Shown: positions 7,401-16,189, counted from the first letter of the stretch. The stretch is 64,000 nt of DNA from Acidimicrobiales bacterium (GCA_035536915.1 DATLNE010000031.1:1-64000), one strand, 5' to 3'. The notes: a model not told the origin generated them from the letters alone. Program-made: numbers and translations.

Positions 7401-8982
7401 GGTCGAGGAGCACGCCCGGGTTGAGGATGCCGTCGGGGTCGAGCGCTGTCTTGGCCGCCCGCAGGGCAGCGGCGAACAGGTCGGGGCGCTGGCGGTCGTA
7501 CCAAGGCCGGTGGTCGCGCCCCACGGCGTGGTGGTGGGTGATGGTGCCCCCGTGGGCCAGCAGGGCCTCGCCCGCCGCCGCCTTGACCTCGTCCCACATG
7601 GCGATCTGCGAACCCCGCTTCGACGGCGCCACCACCGAGAAGTACGGCGCCGGTCCGTCCGGGTAGACGTGGGTGAACCGGCACGTCACCCAGCCGCCGC
7701 CGCAGATGTCGGCCAGCGCCTTCTCGACCGCAGCGGTCACGCCCGCGTGCAGGTCGGGGAAGGCCGACCACGTGCACGCCGTCTCGAAGGTCTCGGCGAT
7801 CATCCCCATGGCCACCAGCGCGTCACGCGTGTAGGGAGCCCGTACGAAGGCGTTGCGCCAGGCCCCGACCGAGCCTTCACGCGACGAGGTGCTCACGCCG
7901 TCGGGCGCGGTGCCGCCGTGGTCGTGGCACAACTCGACCGCCCGGGCTATCCAGGCGTCGACGGGATGGTCGGCCGACTCGAAGCCGAGGACCAGCAGGG
8001 CCCCGTCGACAGCAGTGCCCGCCAGCAGTGCCTCGCCCACGTCGAGCAGGCGGCAGTTGGTGGGGAACAGGCCCGACTGCGACACCGCCCGCACGGCGGC
8101 GACGCCGTCGTCGTAGGAAGCGAAGTGCACGCCCGCCGATGCCCGGAACTGCGGGCGCGACTGCACCCGCATCCACGCCTCGGTGATGACGCCGAGCGTT
8201 CCTTCCGAACCCAGCACCAGCCGGTCGGGCGACGGCCCGGCGCCGGAGCCGGGCAGCCGACGCGACTCCATGACCCCTGCGGGGGTGACGGTGCGGATCG
8301 ACTCCACCATGTCGTCGATGTGCGTGTAGACGCTGGCGTAGTGGCCGCCCGATCTGGTGGCGAGCCAGCCGCCGAGCGTGGAGAACTCGAAGCTCTGCGG
8401 GAAGTGGCGCAGCGTGTAGCCGTGCGGCTTGAGCTGCTCCTCGAGCACGGGGCCCAAGGTGCCGCCTTGGATGCGGGCGGCCCGGCTGGTGGTGTCGACC
8501 TCGAGCACCCGGTCGAGCCGTGTGAGGTCGATCGACACCGCGCCTCGGTAGCCGTCTCCCACCTCGCACTCGACCCCACCCACCACCGACGAGCCGCCGC
8601 CGTAGGGGACGGCTGCCGCGCCGGCTGCGGCGCACCAGTCGAGGATGTCGACCACCTCGGCTTCGGTGCGCGGGAAGGCGACCACGTCGGGCGGATTGCG
8701 CAGTTCGCCGGAAAAGCCCCGCACGATGTCGCGGAACGACTTGCCGTAGGTGTGGCCTGCCCGGTCGTAGGGCGCCGACGAGCACACGGCGGCCAGGGAG
8801 TCGGGCGGTGCGAGGCGGGACGCAGGCAGCGCCACGTCGTCGAGGTCGGGTGGTGGCGCTACCCGCACGTCGTCGAGTTGCAGCCGGGAGGCGACGGCCG
8901 CCGCCAGCTTCTCGGCTTGTTCGGCCGGGACCGCTTCGTCCTCCCAGCCCCATCCCCACCACGAGCGTCGGCGCTCCCCCAT
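7390..8982 (-). CDS. FAD-binding oxidoreductase, alkyldihydroxyacetonephosphate synthase-like
   Basis: A protein of about 530 aa of the vanillyl-alcohol-oxidase (PCMH-type) flavoprotein family. The N-terminal RRRSWWGWGWEDE resembles the WGWG/WDAWGDP start of bacterial AGPS homologues. An FAD-binding domain follows (VAFPRTEAEVVDILDWC, then the P-loop-like VPYGGGSSVVGGVE). A C-terminal FAD-linked oxidase domain carries a His cluster (GGTITHHHAVGRDHRPWY) that matches the active-site HHH motif of alkyl-DHAP synthases. This enzyme class swaps the acyl chain of acyl-DHAP for a fatty alcohol, giving ether lipids. Function here is inferred; other VAO-family roles remain possible. ATG 8982 is used because upstream extension would enter the divergent gene. 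Confidence 0.8.
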   Translation of the reverse strand: MGERRRSWWGWGWEDEAVPAEQAEKLAAAVASRLQLDDVRVAPPPDLDDVALPASRLAPPDSLAAVCSSAPYDRAGHTYGKSFRDIVRGFSGELRNPPDVVAFPRTEAEVVDILDWCAAAGAAAVPYGGGSSVVGGVECEVGDGYRGAVSIDLTRLDRVLEVDTTSRAARIQGGTLGPVLEEQLKPHGYTLRHFPQSFEFSTLGGWLATRSGGHYASVYTHIDDMVESIRTVTPAGVMESRRLPGSGAGPSPDRLVLGSEGTLGVITEAWMRVQSRPQFRASAGVHFASYDDGVAAVRAVSQSGLFPTNCRLLDVGEALLAGTAVDGALLVLGFESADHPVDAWIARAVELCHDHGGTAPDGVSTSSREGSVGAWRNAFVRAPYTRDALVAMGMIAETFETACTWSAFPDLHAGVTAAVEKALADICGGGWVTCRFTHVYPDGPAPYFSVVAPSKRGSQIAMWDEVKAAAGEALLAHGGTITHHHAVGRDHRPWYDRQRPDLFAAALRAAKTALDPDGILNPGVLLDPPR

Positions 8983-9007
8983 GGCGGGGAGGCTACCGTG
9001 GCCACAC

Positions 9008-9514
9008 ATGCAGCAGGCTTGCGACGTGGCGCTGCTGATCCCCTCGTGGTCCGAGTTGAAGGATTGGCGCGACCGCACCCACCTCTATGTGCACCAGCGA
9101 CCGCAGGCGGCCGAACCCGGCTCGCGGGTGTGGTTGTGCAAGGAGCGCAAGCTCATCTACAGCTATCGCATCGACGACTTCCTCGAACTCCGCGGCGCGC
9201 TGCCCGGCACCGCCGACGACGAAGAGGCTGGGTGGGCGTTGGTCGTCAGCGACGGCAAGCGGGCCAATCGCGACCTCGACAACATCGCCGATCCCGACGG
9301 TGTGGCCGCCCGCTGGATGCAGGGGTTCCGGTACCTGGAGCCGGGAGCCAAGGCGTTCGTGAAGGCGACGCGCCGGCCCCGGGGGGCGCAGGCGCCGCCG
9401 TCGGGACCGTCACCCACGCCGGAGGCGGAGGCCGCACCTGCTACCGAGACGGCGCCGGAAGCCCGGCCGTCGTGGGCGGCCCGAGCGGCTCGTCGCCTCG
9501 GTCGTCGTTCGTGA
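9008..9514 (+). CDS. Hypothetical protein, about 168 aa
   Basis: A soluble protein with no signal or membrane segment. The N-terminal 110 residues (SWSELKDWRDRTHLYVHQRP, DDFLELRGALPG, RWMQGFRYLEPGAKAFV) look like a folded domain. The rest is an Ala/Pro/Glu-rich linker ending in a basic stretch (RAARRLGRRS). I do not recognise the family. It is divergent from the flavoprotein gene (25-bp gap); TACCGT at 8994-8999 could be a -10 element for a nearly leaderless mRNA. It lies 37 nt before pilB and might be co-transcribed with it. Confidence 0.65.
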   Translation: MQQACDVALLIPSWSELKDWRDRTHLYVHQRPQAAEPGSRVWLCKERKLIYSYRIDDFLELRGALPGTADDEEAGWALVVSDGKRANRDLDNIADPDGVAARWMQGFRYLEPGAKAFVKATRRPRGAQAPPSGPSPTPEAEAAPATETAPEARPSWAARAARRLGRRS

Positions 9515-9551
9515 AGGTCATGTTCGCTCCGTACCTGCCGATGGGACCGAC

Positions 9552-11312
9552 ATGGCACTGAGACGCGCCGAGAAGGTCGCGCGCCCCGCCGCTGCTCCGG
9601 CAGCGATCGACGACGAGTTCCACGTCGACTCCGGCGGCCAACGTTTGGGCGAGCTGCTGGTGGCGCGCAACGTCGTCACCAAGACCCAGCTCATCGAGGC
9701 GTTGCTGCAGCAGTCGGCGTCGGGCAAGCGCATCGGCGCCCTGCTGGTGGAGCTGGGCGCCCTCGACGAGCGGGCGTTGGCCGAGCTGTTGGCCGAGCAG
9801 ATGGGCGTGCCGCTGGTCGACCTGCGCACCGACATCCCCGACCCCGAGGCCGTGAAGCGCCTGCCGGAGACGGTGGCCCGCAACGTCAACGCCGTTCCCA
9901 TCCGGGTCGACGGCGACGTCATCGAGATCGCCGTGGCCGATCCTTCCGACCACTTCGCCAAGCTGCTGTCCGACGCCGCCAACTCGGCTGTGCGGCTGTG
10001 CATCGCGCCGGCGTCCGACATCCGTTGGGCCGTCGACAACAGCTATCGAGCCCTGGCGGGCGTCGACGAGCAGATCCAGGCCTTCGAAGCCACCGACTCA
10101 CTGCGCCGGGCCGCCGCGCCCCTGGAGTTCCAGCAGTCGTTGGCGGGCGACGACGCCCCCGTGGTCAAGGTCGTGAACCTCATGATCACGCAGGGCTTGC
10201 GCGACCGGGCGTCCGACATCCACATCGAGCCGCAGGACCGGCGGGTGCGCATCCGTTACCGCATCGACGGGGCGCTGCACGACGTGTTGGCCCTGCCCGC
10301 CAACATCGGCCCGGCGCTGGTCAGCCGCATCAAGATCATGGCGGGCATGAACATCGTGGAGAAGCGACGCTCCCAGGACGGCCAGATCGCCATGGACGTC
10401 GACGGTCGCGACCTCGACATCCGGGTGTCGACCACGGCCACCATCTGGGGCGAAAAGGCCGTGCTGCGCCTGCTCGACAAGAGCCGCACCCTCTACCGGG
10501 TGCAGGACCTCGGCATGCCCGACGACACGGCCGACACCTACAGCAAGCTGGTGCACTCGCCGTTCGGCATGGTGGTGTGCAGCGGCCCCACCGGCAGCGG
10601 CAAGACCACGACGCTCTACGCGACGTTGGCCGAGATCAACGACCCGCGGAAGAACATCGTCACCATCGAGGACCCCGTCGAGTACGTGTTCCCGTCGATC
10701 AACCAAATCCAGATCAACGAGCAGGCGGGCATCACCTTCGCGGGCGGGCTGCGCTCGATCCTGCGCCAGGACCCCGACATCATCCTGGTGGGCGAGATGC
10801 GCGACGTGGAGACGGCGCGCATCGCCGTGCAGTCGGCCTTGACCGGGCACTTCGTGCTGTCGTCGATCCACGCCACCGATGCGTCTGCGGCGTTGCACCG
10901 CTTCATCGACATGGGCATCGAGCCGTTCCTGATCTCGTCGTCGCTGCGGGCCATCGTGGGCCAGCGGCTGCTGCGCCGCATCTGCACGTCGTGCGCGGTG
11001 GAGGCAACGCCGACGGCCGAAGAGCTCGCCTTCTACGAGGCGTCGGGCGGCACGGCCAAGAAGCGCTTCTGGCGCGGCGAAGGCTGCAACTTCTGCGCCA
11101 AGACGGGCTACCTCGACCGCATCGGGGTCTACGAGTTGCTGCGGGTCACCGAACGCATGAAGTCGCTGGTGCTGGCGGGGGCAGGCCACGACCAGATCCG
11201 CGGCCTGGCTATCGAGGAAGGCATGCGCACGCTGCGCCAAGAGGCCATCCGACTGGTGGAGGAGGACGTCACCACCGTCGACGAGGTCATGCGCACCGTC
11301 TACACCCTGTGA
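9552..11312 (+). CDS. pilB: Type IV pilus assembly/extension ATPase PilB with MshEN domain
   Basis: A protein of 586 aa. The N-terminal MshEN region (about residues 30-110) holds two copies of the RLGxLL...LxxxLxxQ motif (RLGELLVARNVVTKTQLIEA and RIGALLVELGALDERALAEL), known in other bacteria to bind c-di-GMP. The GspE/PilB ATPase core follows, with Walker A GPTGSGKTTT near 345, Walker B IILVGEMRD near 410 and a C-terminal zinc-binding pair of CxxC motifs (CTSC near 477, CNFC near 513). It powers pilin polymerisation at the inner face of the membrane. It is first of the pilus gene block; pilC follows after 55 nt. Confidence 0.95.
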   Translation: MALRRAEKVARPAAAPAAIDDEFHVDSGGQRLGELLVARNVVTKTQLIEALLQQSASGKRIGALLVELGALDERALAELLAEQMGVPLVDLRTDIPDPEAVKRLPETVARNVNAVPIRVDGDVIEIAVADPSDHFAKLLSDAANSAVRLCIAPASDIRWAVDNSYRALAGVDEQIQAFEATDSLRRAAAPLEFQQSLAGDDAPVVKVVNLMITQGLRDRASDIHIEPQDRRVRIRYRIDGALHDVLALPANIGPALVSRIKIMAGMNIVEKRRSQDGQIAMDVDGRDLDIRVSTTATIWGEKAVLRLLDKSRTLYRVQDLGMPDDTADTYSKLVHSPFGMVVCSGPTGSGKTTTLYATLAEINDPRKNIVTIEDPVEYVFPSINQIQINEQAGITFAGGLRSILRQDPDIILVGEMRDVETARIAVQSALTGHFVLSSIHATDASAALHRFIDMGIEPFLISSSLRAIVGQRLLRRICTSCAVEATPTAEELAFYEASGGTAKKRFWRGEGCNFCAKTGYLDRIGVYELLRVTERMKSLVLAGAGHDQIRGLAIEEGMRTLRQEAIRLVEEDVTTVDEVMRTVYTL

Positions 11313-11314
11313 TT

Positions 11315-11358
11315 CATCAATATTGGGGAGTTCGCCCCGGCGGGCTCGGTCGTACGGT
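11315..11358 (+). promoter_or_regulatory. Candidate pil promoter: CATCAAT box and -10 upstream of pilC
   Basis: CATCAATATTGGGG (11315-11328) shares its first seven bases with the CATCAATTCTGATG palindromes upstream of pilA and pilT. TACGGT (11353-11358) lies 38 nt after the start of the box, the same offset as ACACT-type sequences in the other two, and 10 nt before the ATG. This copy is a half-site. Promoter function is inferred. Confidence 0.45.
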
Positions 11359-11367
11359 TCGGATGGG

Positions 11368-12579
11368 ATGACCAAGTTCAAGTACGAAGCCACGCGCGAC
11401 GACGGCACCGTCGTCACCGGTGTCGTGAAGTCCGACACCATCGGCGGCGCGCGCAACGCCCTGCTGGGCAAGGGCCTCGACGCCGACACGCTGGAAGAGA
11501 AGCACTCGAAGCTCAACATCGAGATCACCAAGGAACGGGTGCCCCGGGCCGAGCTGATGCACCTTTCGCGTCAGTTGGCAGCATTCCTTCGGGCGGGCAT
11601 CCCCATCCTCGAAGCCATCGAGGTGCTGCGCGACGGCGCCCCCAACCGCACCCTGCGGCGCGTGCTCGGCGACATCGGCGAGTCGTTGCGTGGCGGGTCG
11701 ACCTTCCTGGCCGCCATCGGTGAGCACCCCGAGGTCTTCCCCGACTTCTACCGGGGCATGATCGGCGCCGCCGAGCTCACCGGCCAACTCGACTCCGTGC
11801 TCGACCAGCTCTCCCACTACATCGAGCGCGACCTGGAGGCCCGGCGCAAGATCAAGTCGGCCCTCGCTTATCCCATCGTCATCTTCGTGATGTCGATCGT
11901 GACGGTGGCCATCCTGACCGTGTTCGTGCTGCCTCGCTTCAAGTCGTTCTTCGCCTCGCTCGACGCCGAGCTGCCGTTGCCGACGCGGATCATGCTGGCC
12001 GCCACCGACTTCCTCGGCGTGTGGTGGTGGGCGCTGGGTGCCGGGGCTGCCGCCGTCGTGCTCGCCGTGTTCCTCCATCGGCGCACGGCATCGGGCCGAG
12101 CCCGTTGGGACTCGTTGCTGCTGAAGGTACCGGTCATCGGCGAGACGGTCCGGTTCGCGGTGATCGAACGGTTCTGCCGAGTGATGGCGTCGATGGTGCG
12201 CGCCGGTGTCCCGTTGCCCGATGCCATGGTCGTGGCGGGCGACAGTGCCAACAACGCTGTCTTCCAGAAGGCGCTGGGCGGCGCGCGCGGCGCCATGATG
12301 CGCGGCGAAGGCATCGCCCGCCCCATCGCCGCTACCAACCTGTTCCCGATCGCTGCCGTGCAGATGTTCCGGGTGGGCGAGGACACCGGCTCCCTCGACG
12401 ACCAGTTGCAGTCGGCTGCCACCTACTTCGAACAGGAGCTCGACTACAAGGTCAAGCGGATGACGACGCTCTTCGAGCCCGCCGTGATCATCGTCATGGG
12501 CCTGGTGGTCGGCTTCGTCGCCATTGCCTGCGTCTCGGCGATGTACGGCATCTTCCGCCAGACGAGCAATCTGCGGTGA
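11368..12579 (+). CDS. pilC: Type IV pilus inner-membrane platform protein PilC
   Basis: A protein of 403 aa, the usual PilC/GspF size. An N-terminal T2SF_N-like segment (KFKYEATRDDGTVVTGVVKS) is followed by two T2SF domains (about 65-190 and 265-390) and three strong membrane segments: IVIFVMSIVTVAILTVFVLP, WWWALGAGAAAVVLAVFL and the C-terminal VIIVMGLVVGFVAIACVSAM. PilC anchors PilB/PilT at the membrane and passes their motion to the pilus fibre. ATG 11368 is chosen for its fit to the PilC N-terminus. The TGA overlaps the GTG of the next prepilin gene in a GTGA junction. Confidence 0.95.
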   Translation: MTKFKYEATRDDGTVVTGVVKSDTIGGARNALLGKGLDADTLEEKHSKLNIEITKERVPRAELMHLSRQLAAFLRAGIPILEAIEVLRDGAPNRTLRRVLGDIGESLRGGSTFLAAIGEHPEVFPDFYRGMIGAAELTGQLDSVLDQLSHYIERDLEARRKIKSALAYPIVIFVMSIVTVAILTVFVLPRFKSFFASLDAELPLPTRIMLAATDFLGVWWWALGAGAAAVVLAVFLHRRTASGRARWDSLLLKVPVIGETVRFAVIERFCRVMASMVRAGVPLPDAMVVAGDSANNAVFQKALGGARGAMMRGEGIARPIAATNLFPIAAVQMFRVGEDTGSLDDQLQSAATYFEQELDYKVKRMTTLFEPAVIIVMGLVVGFVAIACVSAMYGIFRQTSNLR

Positions 12580-12974
12580 TTCGCGCCGCGCGCGACGAGA
12601 GCGGGCTCACCCTCGTCGAGGTGCTCGTCACGGTCATGATCATGGGCATCGCCTTCACCGTCCTCCTCGGCGGCATGGGCACCTCCGTGCTCTCCTCGGG
12701 CTTGCACGAGAAGCAGGCCAAGGTGGAAGTCGAGGTCCGCAGGTTCGCGGAGCTGGTGAAGCAGCGTCCCTACGAGGCGAGCGGCACCTACGCCGGCGCG
12801 TACACGGCGCCCGCCGGGTTCAGTGCGTCGATGCCTACGCCCGCCGTCTGCAGGAACGGACAGGGGCACGTGGCGCCGTGCGACGAGCCCAAGGTCGTCC
12901 AACTGCTGACGTTGTCGGTGGCGTCCGACGGGGGCGACGTCACAGAGACCGTCGAAGTGTCGAAGCGCTCATGA
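12576..12974 (+). CDS. Prepilin-like protein (minor pilin, PilV/GspI type)
   Basis: A protein of 132 aa. A short basic leader (VIRAARDESG) is followed by a class III signal: cleavage after Gly, then LTLVEVLVTVMIMGIAFTVL with Glu at position +5 of the mature protein, as prepilin peptidase substrates require. The short globular domain holds a Cys pair (PAVCRNGQGHVAPCDE) that could form a disulphide loop. It is probably a minor pilin that primes or caps the fibre. It is translationally coupled to pilC upstream (GTGA) and to the next prepilin gene (ATGA). Confidence 0.8.
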   Translation: MIRAARDESGLTLVEVLVTVMIMGIAFTVLLGGMGTSVLSSGLHEKQAKVEVEVRRFAELVKQRPYEASGTYAGAYTAPAGFSASMPTPAVCRNGQGHVAPCDEPKVVQLLTLSVASDGGDVTETVEVSKRS

Positions 12975-13564
12975 CGCGGACCGACGACGGGTTCACGCTG
13001 ATCGAGCTCCTCATTGCGGTGACGCTGAGCACGATGCTGGTGGCTGCCCTCGGCATGGGCGTGTTCACCTACATCCGCACGGCCGACGCCACCGCCAACC
13101 GTCTGGGCGAGACGCCCCAGTTCCAGGTGGCCGCCACTCGGTTCGCGGCCGACGTGCAACGAGCATCCAGCGTGCAGTTGACGGACCCGGCGGCATGCTC
13201 GGTCCCTGCGGGGTCGACGTTGGTGGTCGGCTTCTCGGCCAGCGAGGCGGGCAGTGACCTGGCCTCCGTCGCCGACGATGTCTTCGTCGGAGTGTCGTAC
13301 TCGTACCGCACGGTGGCGACGTCCACTCAGAAGCAGTTCGTTCTCGAACGATCGGAATGCCGGGGCTCGTCGACGCCCGTGGCGACGATGTCGTTCGTGA
13401 ACTCCGGGAACCCGGCGTTCGTGCCCACGGCTACGTGCGGCCCGACCGGGTGCGGCGCCCTCGCCACCGTCAGCCTGCCGCTGCACATCTGCACTGCCAA
13501 CGCCGACGGCACCTGTCGGGACGGTGACGTCACCGCCACGCTCACCGGCGCCAGGCGGTTCTGA
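12971..13564 (+). CDS. Prepilin-like protein (minor pilin, PilW/GspJ type)
   Basis: A protein of 197 aa. The leader MTRTDDG is followed by FTLIELLIAVTLSTMLVAAL, an exact type III signal with Glu at +5. The mature domain has several Cys residues (AACSVP, SECRGS, TCGPTGCG, ICTANADGTC), suggesting disulphides in an exported pilin-like protein. Class is judged from operon position and leader; PilW-like is the best guess. It overlaps the preceding minor pilin by 4 nt, and the PilX-like gene begins 1 nt after its stop. Confidence 0.8.
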   Translation: MTRTDDGFTLIELLIAVTLSTMLVAALGMGVFTYIRTADATANRLGETPQFQVAATRFAADVQRASSVQLTDPAACSVPAGSTLVVGFSASEAGSDLASVADDVFVGVSYSYRTVATSTQKQFVLERSECRGSSTPVATMSFVNSGNPAFVPTATCGPTGCGALATVSLPLHICTANADGTCRDGDVTATLTGARRF

Positions 13565-13565
13565 C

Positions 13566-15593
13566 ATGGCTCGGGTACAGCGAGACGAAGAAGGCTCGTC
13601 GCTGATCTTGGCGTTGATCTTCCTCAGCGTCATGTCGATCGTGGTTGCATCGACGCTCGGGTTGGCAGACGTCGACTTCCGTCACACGGTTGCTGTGCGC
13701 GACGACCGCAAGCTCGTCTACGCGGCCGACGCCGCGCTCGACGCCGCCATCAACTCCTACTGGTCGACCGGCACCTGCGCAACGCCGGAGCGCGGCGTGG
13801 TCCAAGAGGTCAACGACGTCACCCCCGCGGTGTCGTGCGAAACGAGCGGGGGCGGCACAGCGGTGACGCCGTTGAACCAACCTGCTCTTGCCGTCAGCGC
13901 GCAGGCCGTGGCGCCCGAGGTCGGCATCAACATCGTCGGCGGTGCTGTTGCCTCTGTTCGTGGTGGCGTGTACTCCAACACCGGGATCAACACCACGAGC
14001 GGCGCCAACCTCTACGCGGCATCGCCCGATCGCATCGTGACCCGGCTCGGCTGCACCGGGGGAGGAACTGTCGGCCCGGCGGCGTGCGAGACCGTCACGG
14101 GTCCGTACGTGCCGGGCAACGACCCGGGGTACCCGACGGCGGTTGCGTCTGCTCCGCCCTTCGCGTCGGTGCCGTCGTGCCCGGCGACGGAACCGGTCAC
14201 CTTCGCACCGGGTACCTACACCGATCGCCTGGCCTTGGAGGCGTTCATGGCGACCTGCGCCCGGCGCACCTACCACTTCCCGGCCGCAGGCGGCATCGGC
14301 AGTCCCGGCGTCTACTACTTCGACTTCACCGACGACGGGGCGTGGACGATCCCGCAGGGCTACACCGTCGTCGGCGGCACCTTCCCCAGCGGGGTCACGG
14401 GCGCGACGGTGGGCGCTGTCGAGACACTCCCGGGTGGACGGTGCGACCAGGACGCCGAGGGCGTGCAGTGGCTGTTCGGGGGTGGCAGCCGGGTCGTCGT
14501 CAAAGGCGCCCTCGAGCTGTGCGCGCCCCACAGCGACCCGACCAGCTCGACACCGCGCGTCGCCGTCTACGGCGTCCGCACGACCGACTCACCGCCCGCG
14601 GCACCGACGCCGCAGACTCTGGCCGTGAACGCCACCACTGCGGCGGCGGGCTCCCCGTTCACACCGTCGTCCGGGGCGTACATGCCCAACGACGGCTCCA
14701 TGGCCGTGGCCACCGTCCCCGACAAACAGATGTCAGCGATCTCGGTGGCCGGGTTCAACGTCTCCTCGATCCCCGACACGGCGGTGATCACCAGCGCCAC
14801 CATCACCGTTCGTCATGTGGAGAACGAGTCACCGCCTCCGACTCGCGGGCAGCCCAACTTGGCAAAACTCGATCTGCAAGCGACGGCGATGTCGGGCGCG
14901 CTGACGTCGACCGTGCAGACGAGCTCGTGCGGCAACGCCCCCAACTGCACGACGACCCTGAACAAGTCCACCGACCCGCGCGACGACGTGCTGACGCTGC
15001 CCGCGTCATTCCGCACCAAGGCAGGCCTGGCGGCCATGAACGTCGCCTACAAGGCGACGTCGACCGGCGGGGCGTTCTCGGCGTCGCTCGACGGCGTCAG
15101 CTTGGCGGTGACGTACACGCCGGTGGTCGCCGCCGTGCCCCGCTTCCGGGCGGAGAGCGGGTGCATCACGAAAGCGCCCTACGACCCGCCCACGGGCGAC
15201 CCGTCGCTGCCGATCGCCGCCACCAGCCCGTGTGCGCTCATCACGACCGCAGGAAGCAACGCGTCGCTTGCCGTGAAAGGCACGATCTACGCGCCTGCCG
15301 CAGCACTCGACATCCAACTGGTGGGCACGTCGTACCAGGTGTTCGGGCGCGGCCTTGTCGTGCGTTCGTTGCGCAGCAACATCACGTCGTCGGTCGGCGC
15401 GTGCAACGCGGTACCGCCGCCCGACGAGGACCGGTGCTACCCGTTCCAACTCCCGAGGGGTGTGGTGTCGGCGGCCGAGCGCGTGCTGTTCACGGTGAAG
15501 GTGGCGGGCGTGACCCGGCTGCGGTCGTTGGTGCGCTTCAACGGCGCGGCGGCGCCGACGGTGCAGTCGTGGAACGTGGTCAACGAGCCCTGA
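13566..15593 (+). CDS. Large PilX-like pilus-associated protein
   Basis: A protein of 675 aa. The N-terminus RDEEGSSLILALIFLSVMSI is a PilX-type membrane start (Gly-Ser-Ser, no Glu at +5), and a following ALDAAINSYW resembles the N-terminal helix of PilX proteins. The long exported remainder is Thr/Ser/Pro-rich with many paired cysteines (for example LGCTGGGTVGPAACETV and APNCTTTLN). It is far longer than ordinary PilX (about 150-200 aa), so it may be a tip or adhesin-like subunit, as long minor pilins can be (inference). The extra domain from about residue 350 (IPDTAVITSATITVRHVENE) looks like a beta-rich fold. Confidence 0.75.
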   Translation: MARVQRDEEGSSLILALIFLSVMSIVVASTLGLADVDFRHTVAVRDDRKLVYAADAALDAAINSYWSTGTCATPERGVVQEVNDVTPAVSCETSGGGTAVTPLNQPALAVSAQAVAPEVGINIVGGAVASVRGGVYSNTGINTTSGANLYAASPDRIVTRLGCTGGGTVGPAACETVTGPYVPGNDPGYPTAVASAPPFASVPSCPATEPVTFAPGTYTDRLALEAFMATCARRTYHFPAAGGIGSPGVYYFDFTDDGAWTIPQGYTVVGGTFPSGVTGATVGAVETLPGGRCDQDAEGVQWLFGGGSRVVVKGALELCAPHSDPTSSTPRVAVYGVRTTDSPPAAPTPQTLAVNATTAAAGSPFTPSSGAYMPNDGSMAVATVPDKQMSAISVAGFNVSSIPDTAVITSATITVRHVENESPPPTRGQPNLAKLDLQATAMSGALTSTVQTSSCGNAPNCTTTLNKSTDPRDDVLTLPASFRTKAGLAAMNVAYKATSTGGAFSASLDGVSLAVTYTPVVAAVPRFRAESGCITKAPYDPPTGDPSLPIAATSPCALITTAGSNASLAVKGTIYAPAAALDIQLVGTSYQVFGRGLVVRSLRSNITSSVGACNAVPPPDEDRCYPFQLPRGVVSAAERVLFTVKVAGVTRLRSLVRFNGAAAPTVQSWNVVNEP

Positions 15594-15597
15594 AAAC

Positions 15598-15641
15598 CAT
15601 CAATTCTGATGACGCCTCGGGCACCGCGGGCGTCGCACACT
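15598..15641 (+). promoter_or_regulatory. Candidate pil promoter upstream of pilA
   Basis: CATCAATTCTGATG (15598-15611) is an inverted repeat (CATCA-N4-TGATG) identical in all 14 bases to the one upstream of pilT. CACACT (15636-15641) lies 38 nt after the box start and is a candidate -10, placing transcription start near the 15645-15675 hairpin. Function is inferred from recurrence and spacing. Confidence 0.55.
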
Positions 15642-15644
15642 CGT

Positions 15645-15675
15645 AGGAGAGCAGGGGAACTTGGTCCCCTCTCCT
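15645..15675 (+). promoter_or_regulatory. Hairpin at the predicted 5' end of the pilA mRNA
   Basis: AGGAGA (15645-15650) pairs with TCTCCT (15670-15675), and GGGGA (15654-15658) pairs with TCCCC (15665-15669), giving an 11-bp stem with a 3-nt bulge. It lies in the 110-nt leader before pilA and, if the proposed promoter is right, at the very 5' end of the transcript, where stems often protect mRNA. It contains an AGGAG that would be masked. Confidence 0.5.
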
Positions 15676-15703
15676 CGGAAGGCTCTCGGAAAGGGACCAC
15701 GCA

Positions 15704-16132
15704 ATGATCGAGCAGATTCGCAAGCGTCGCGGTGATGACGGTTTCACCCTGGTGGAACTTCTCATCGTGATCGTCATCCTCGGCATTCTCGCCGCCATCG
15801 TCGTCTTCGCCGTGGGTTCCACCCGCAAGGACTCCGTTGTCAGCTCCTGCACCACGAACCAGAAGTCGGTCGAGCTGTCGGCGGAGGCGGTCAAGGTGAA
15901 GAGCGGCAAGTACCCGCTGACCGCAACCGTCTGGGACGCAGCGGCGAAGGCTCCGGTGGGCGACTCCACCAATGCGCTCGTCGTCCCGCAGTCGGGCGCC
16001 CTGCTCAAGAGCTATCCGACCAGCAGCGACTACAAGCTGTCGTACACCTCGGCTGACGGTTCGGCCTTCTCGGTGGGCGTGCTCGACAAGGACGGCGTCG
16101 CCGTCTCGGCAGGTTGCAGCGGCCTCACCTAG
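15704..16132 (+). CDS. pilA: Type IV major pilin (PilA-like)
   Basis: A protein of 142 aa. The leader MIEQIRKRRGDDG is cut after Gly; the mature protein starts FTLVELLIVIVILGILAAIV, a textbook type IVa pilin N-terminus with Glu at +5 and a hydrophobic assembly helix. The globular domain has two Cys (VVSSCTTNQ and the C-terminal AGCSGLT), the usual pilin disulphide. GGAAAGGGA precedes the ATG as ribosome binding site. It has its own upstream box, a leader hairpin and a following terminator, consistent with a strongly expressed separate transcript. Confidence 0.92.
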   Translation: MIEQIRKRRGDDGFTLVELLIVIVILGILAAIVVFAVGSTRKDSVVSSCTTNQKSVELSAEAVKVKSGKYPLTATVWDAAAKAPVGDSTNALVVPQSGALLKSYPTSSDYKLSYTSADGSAFSVGVLDKDGVAVSAGCSGLT

Positions 16133-16159
16133 TTAAACAATTTCGGGGCGGGACACCCA

Positions 16160-16189
16160 CGAAGGGCTCGGCTGCGGCCGGGCCCTTCG
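16160..16189 (+). terminator. Terminator hairpin after pilA
   Basis: Arms 16160-16171 and 16178-16189 form a 12-bp stem with a single G-T wobble and a 6-nt loop. It lies 28 nt after the pilin stop and before the pilT promoter box. There is no long T run. Confidence 0.6.
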
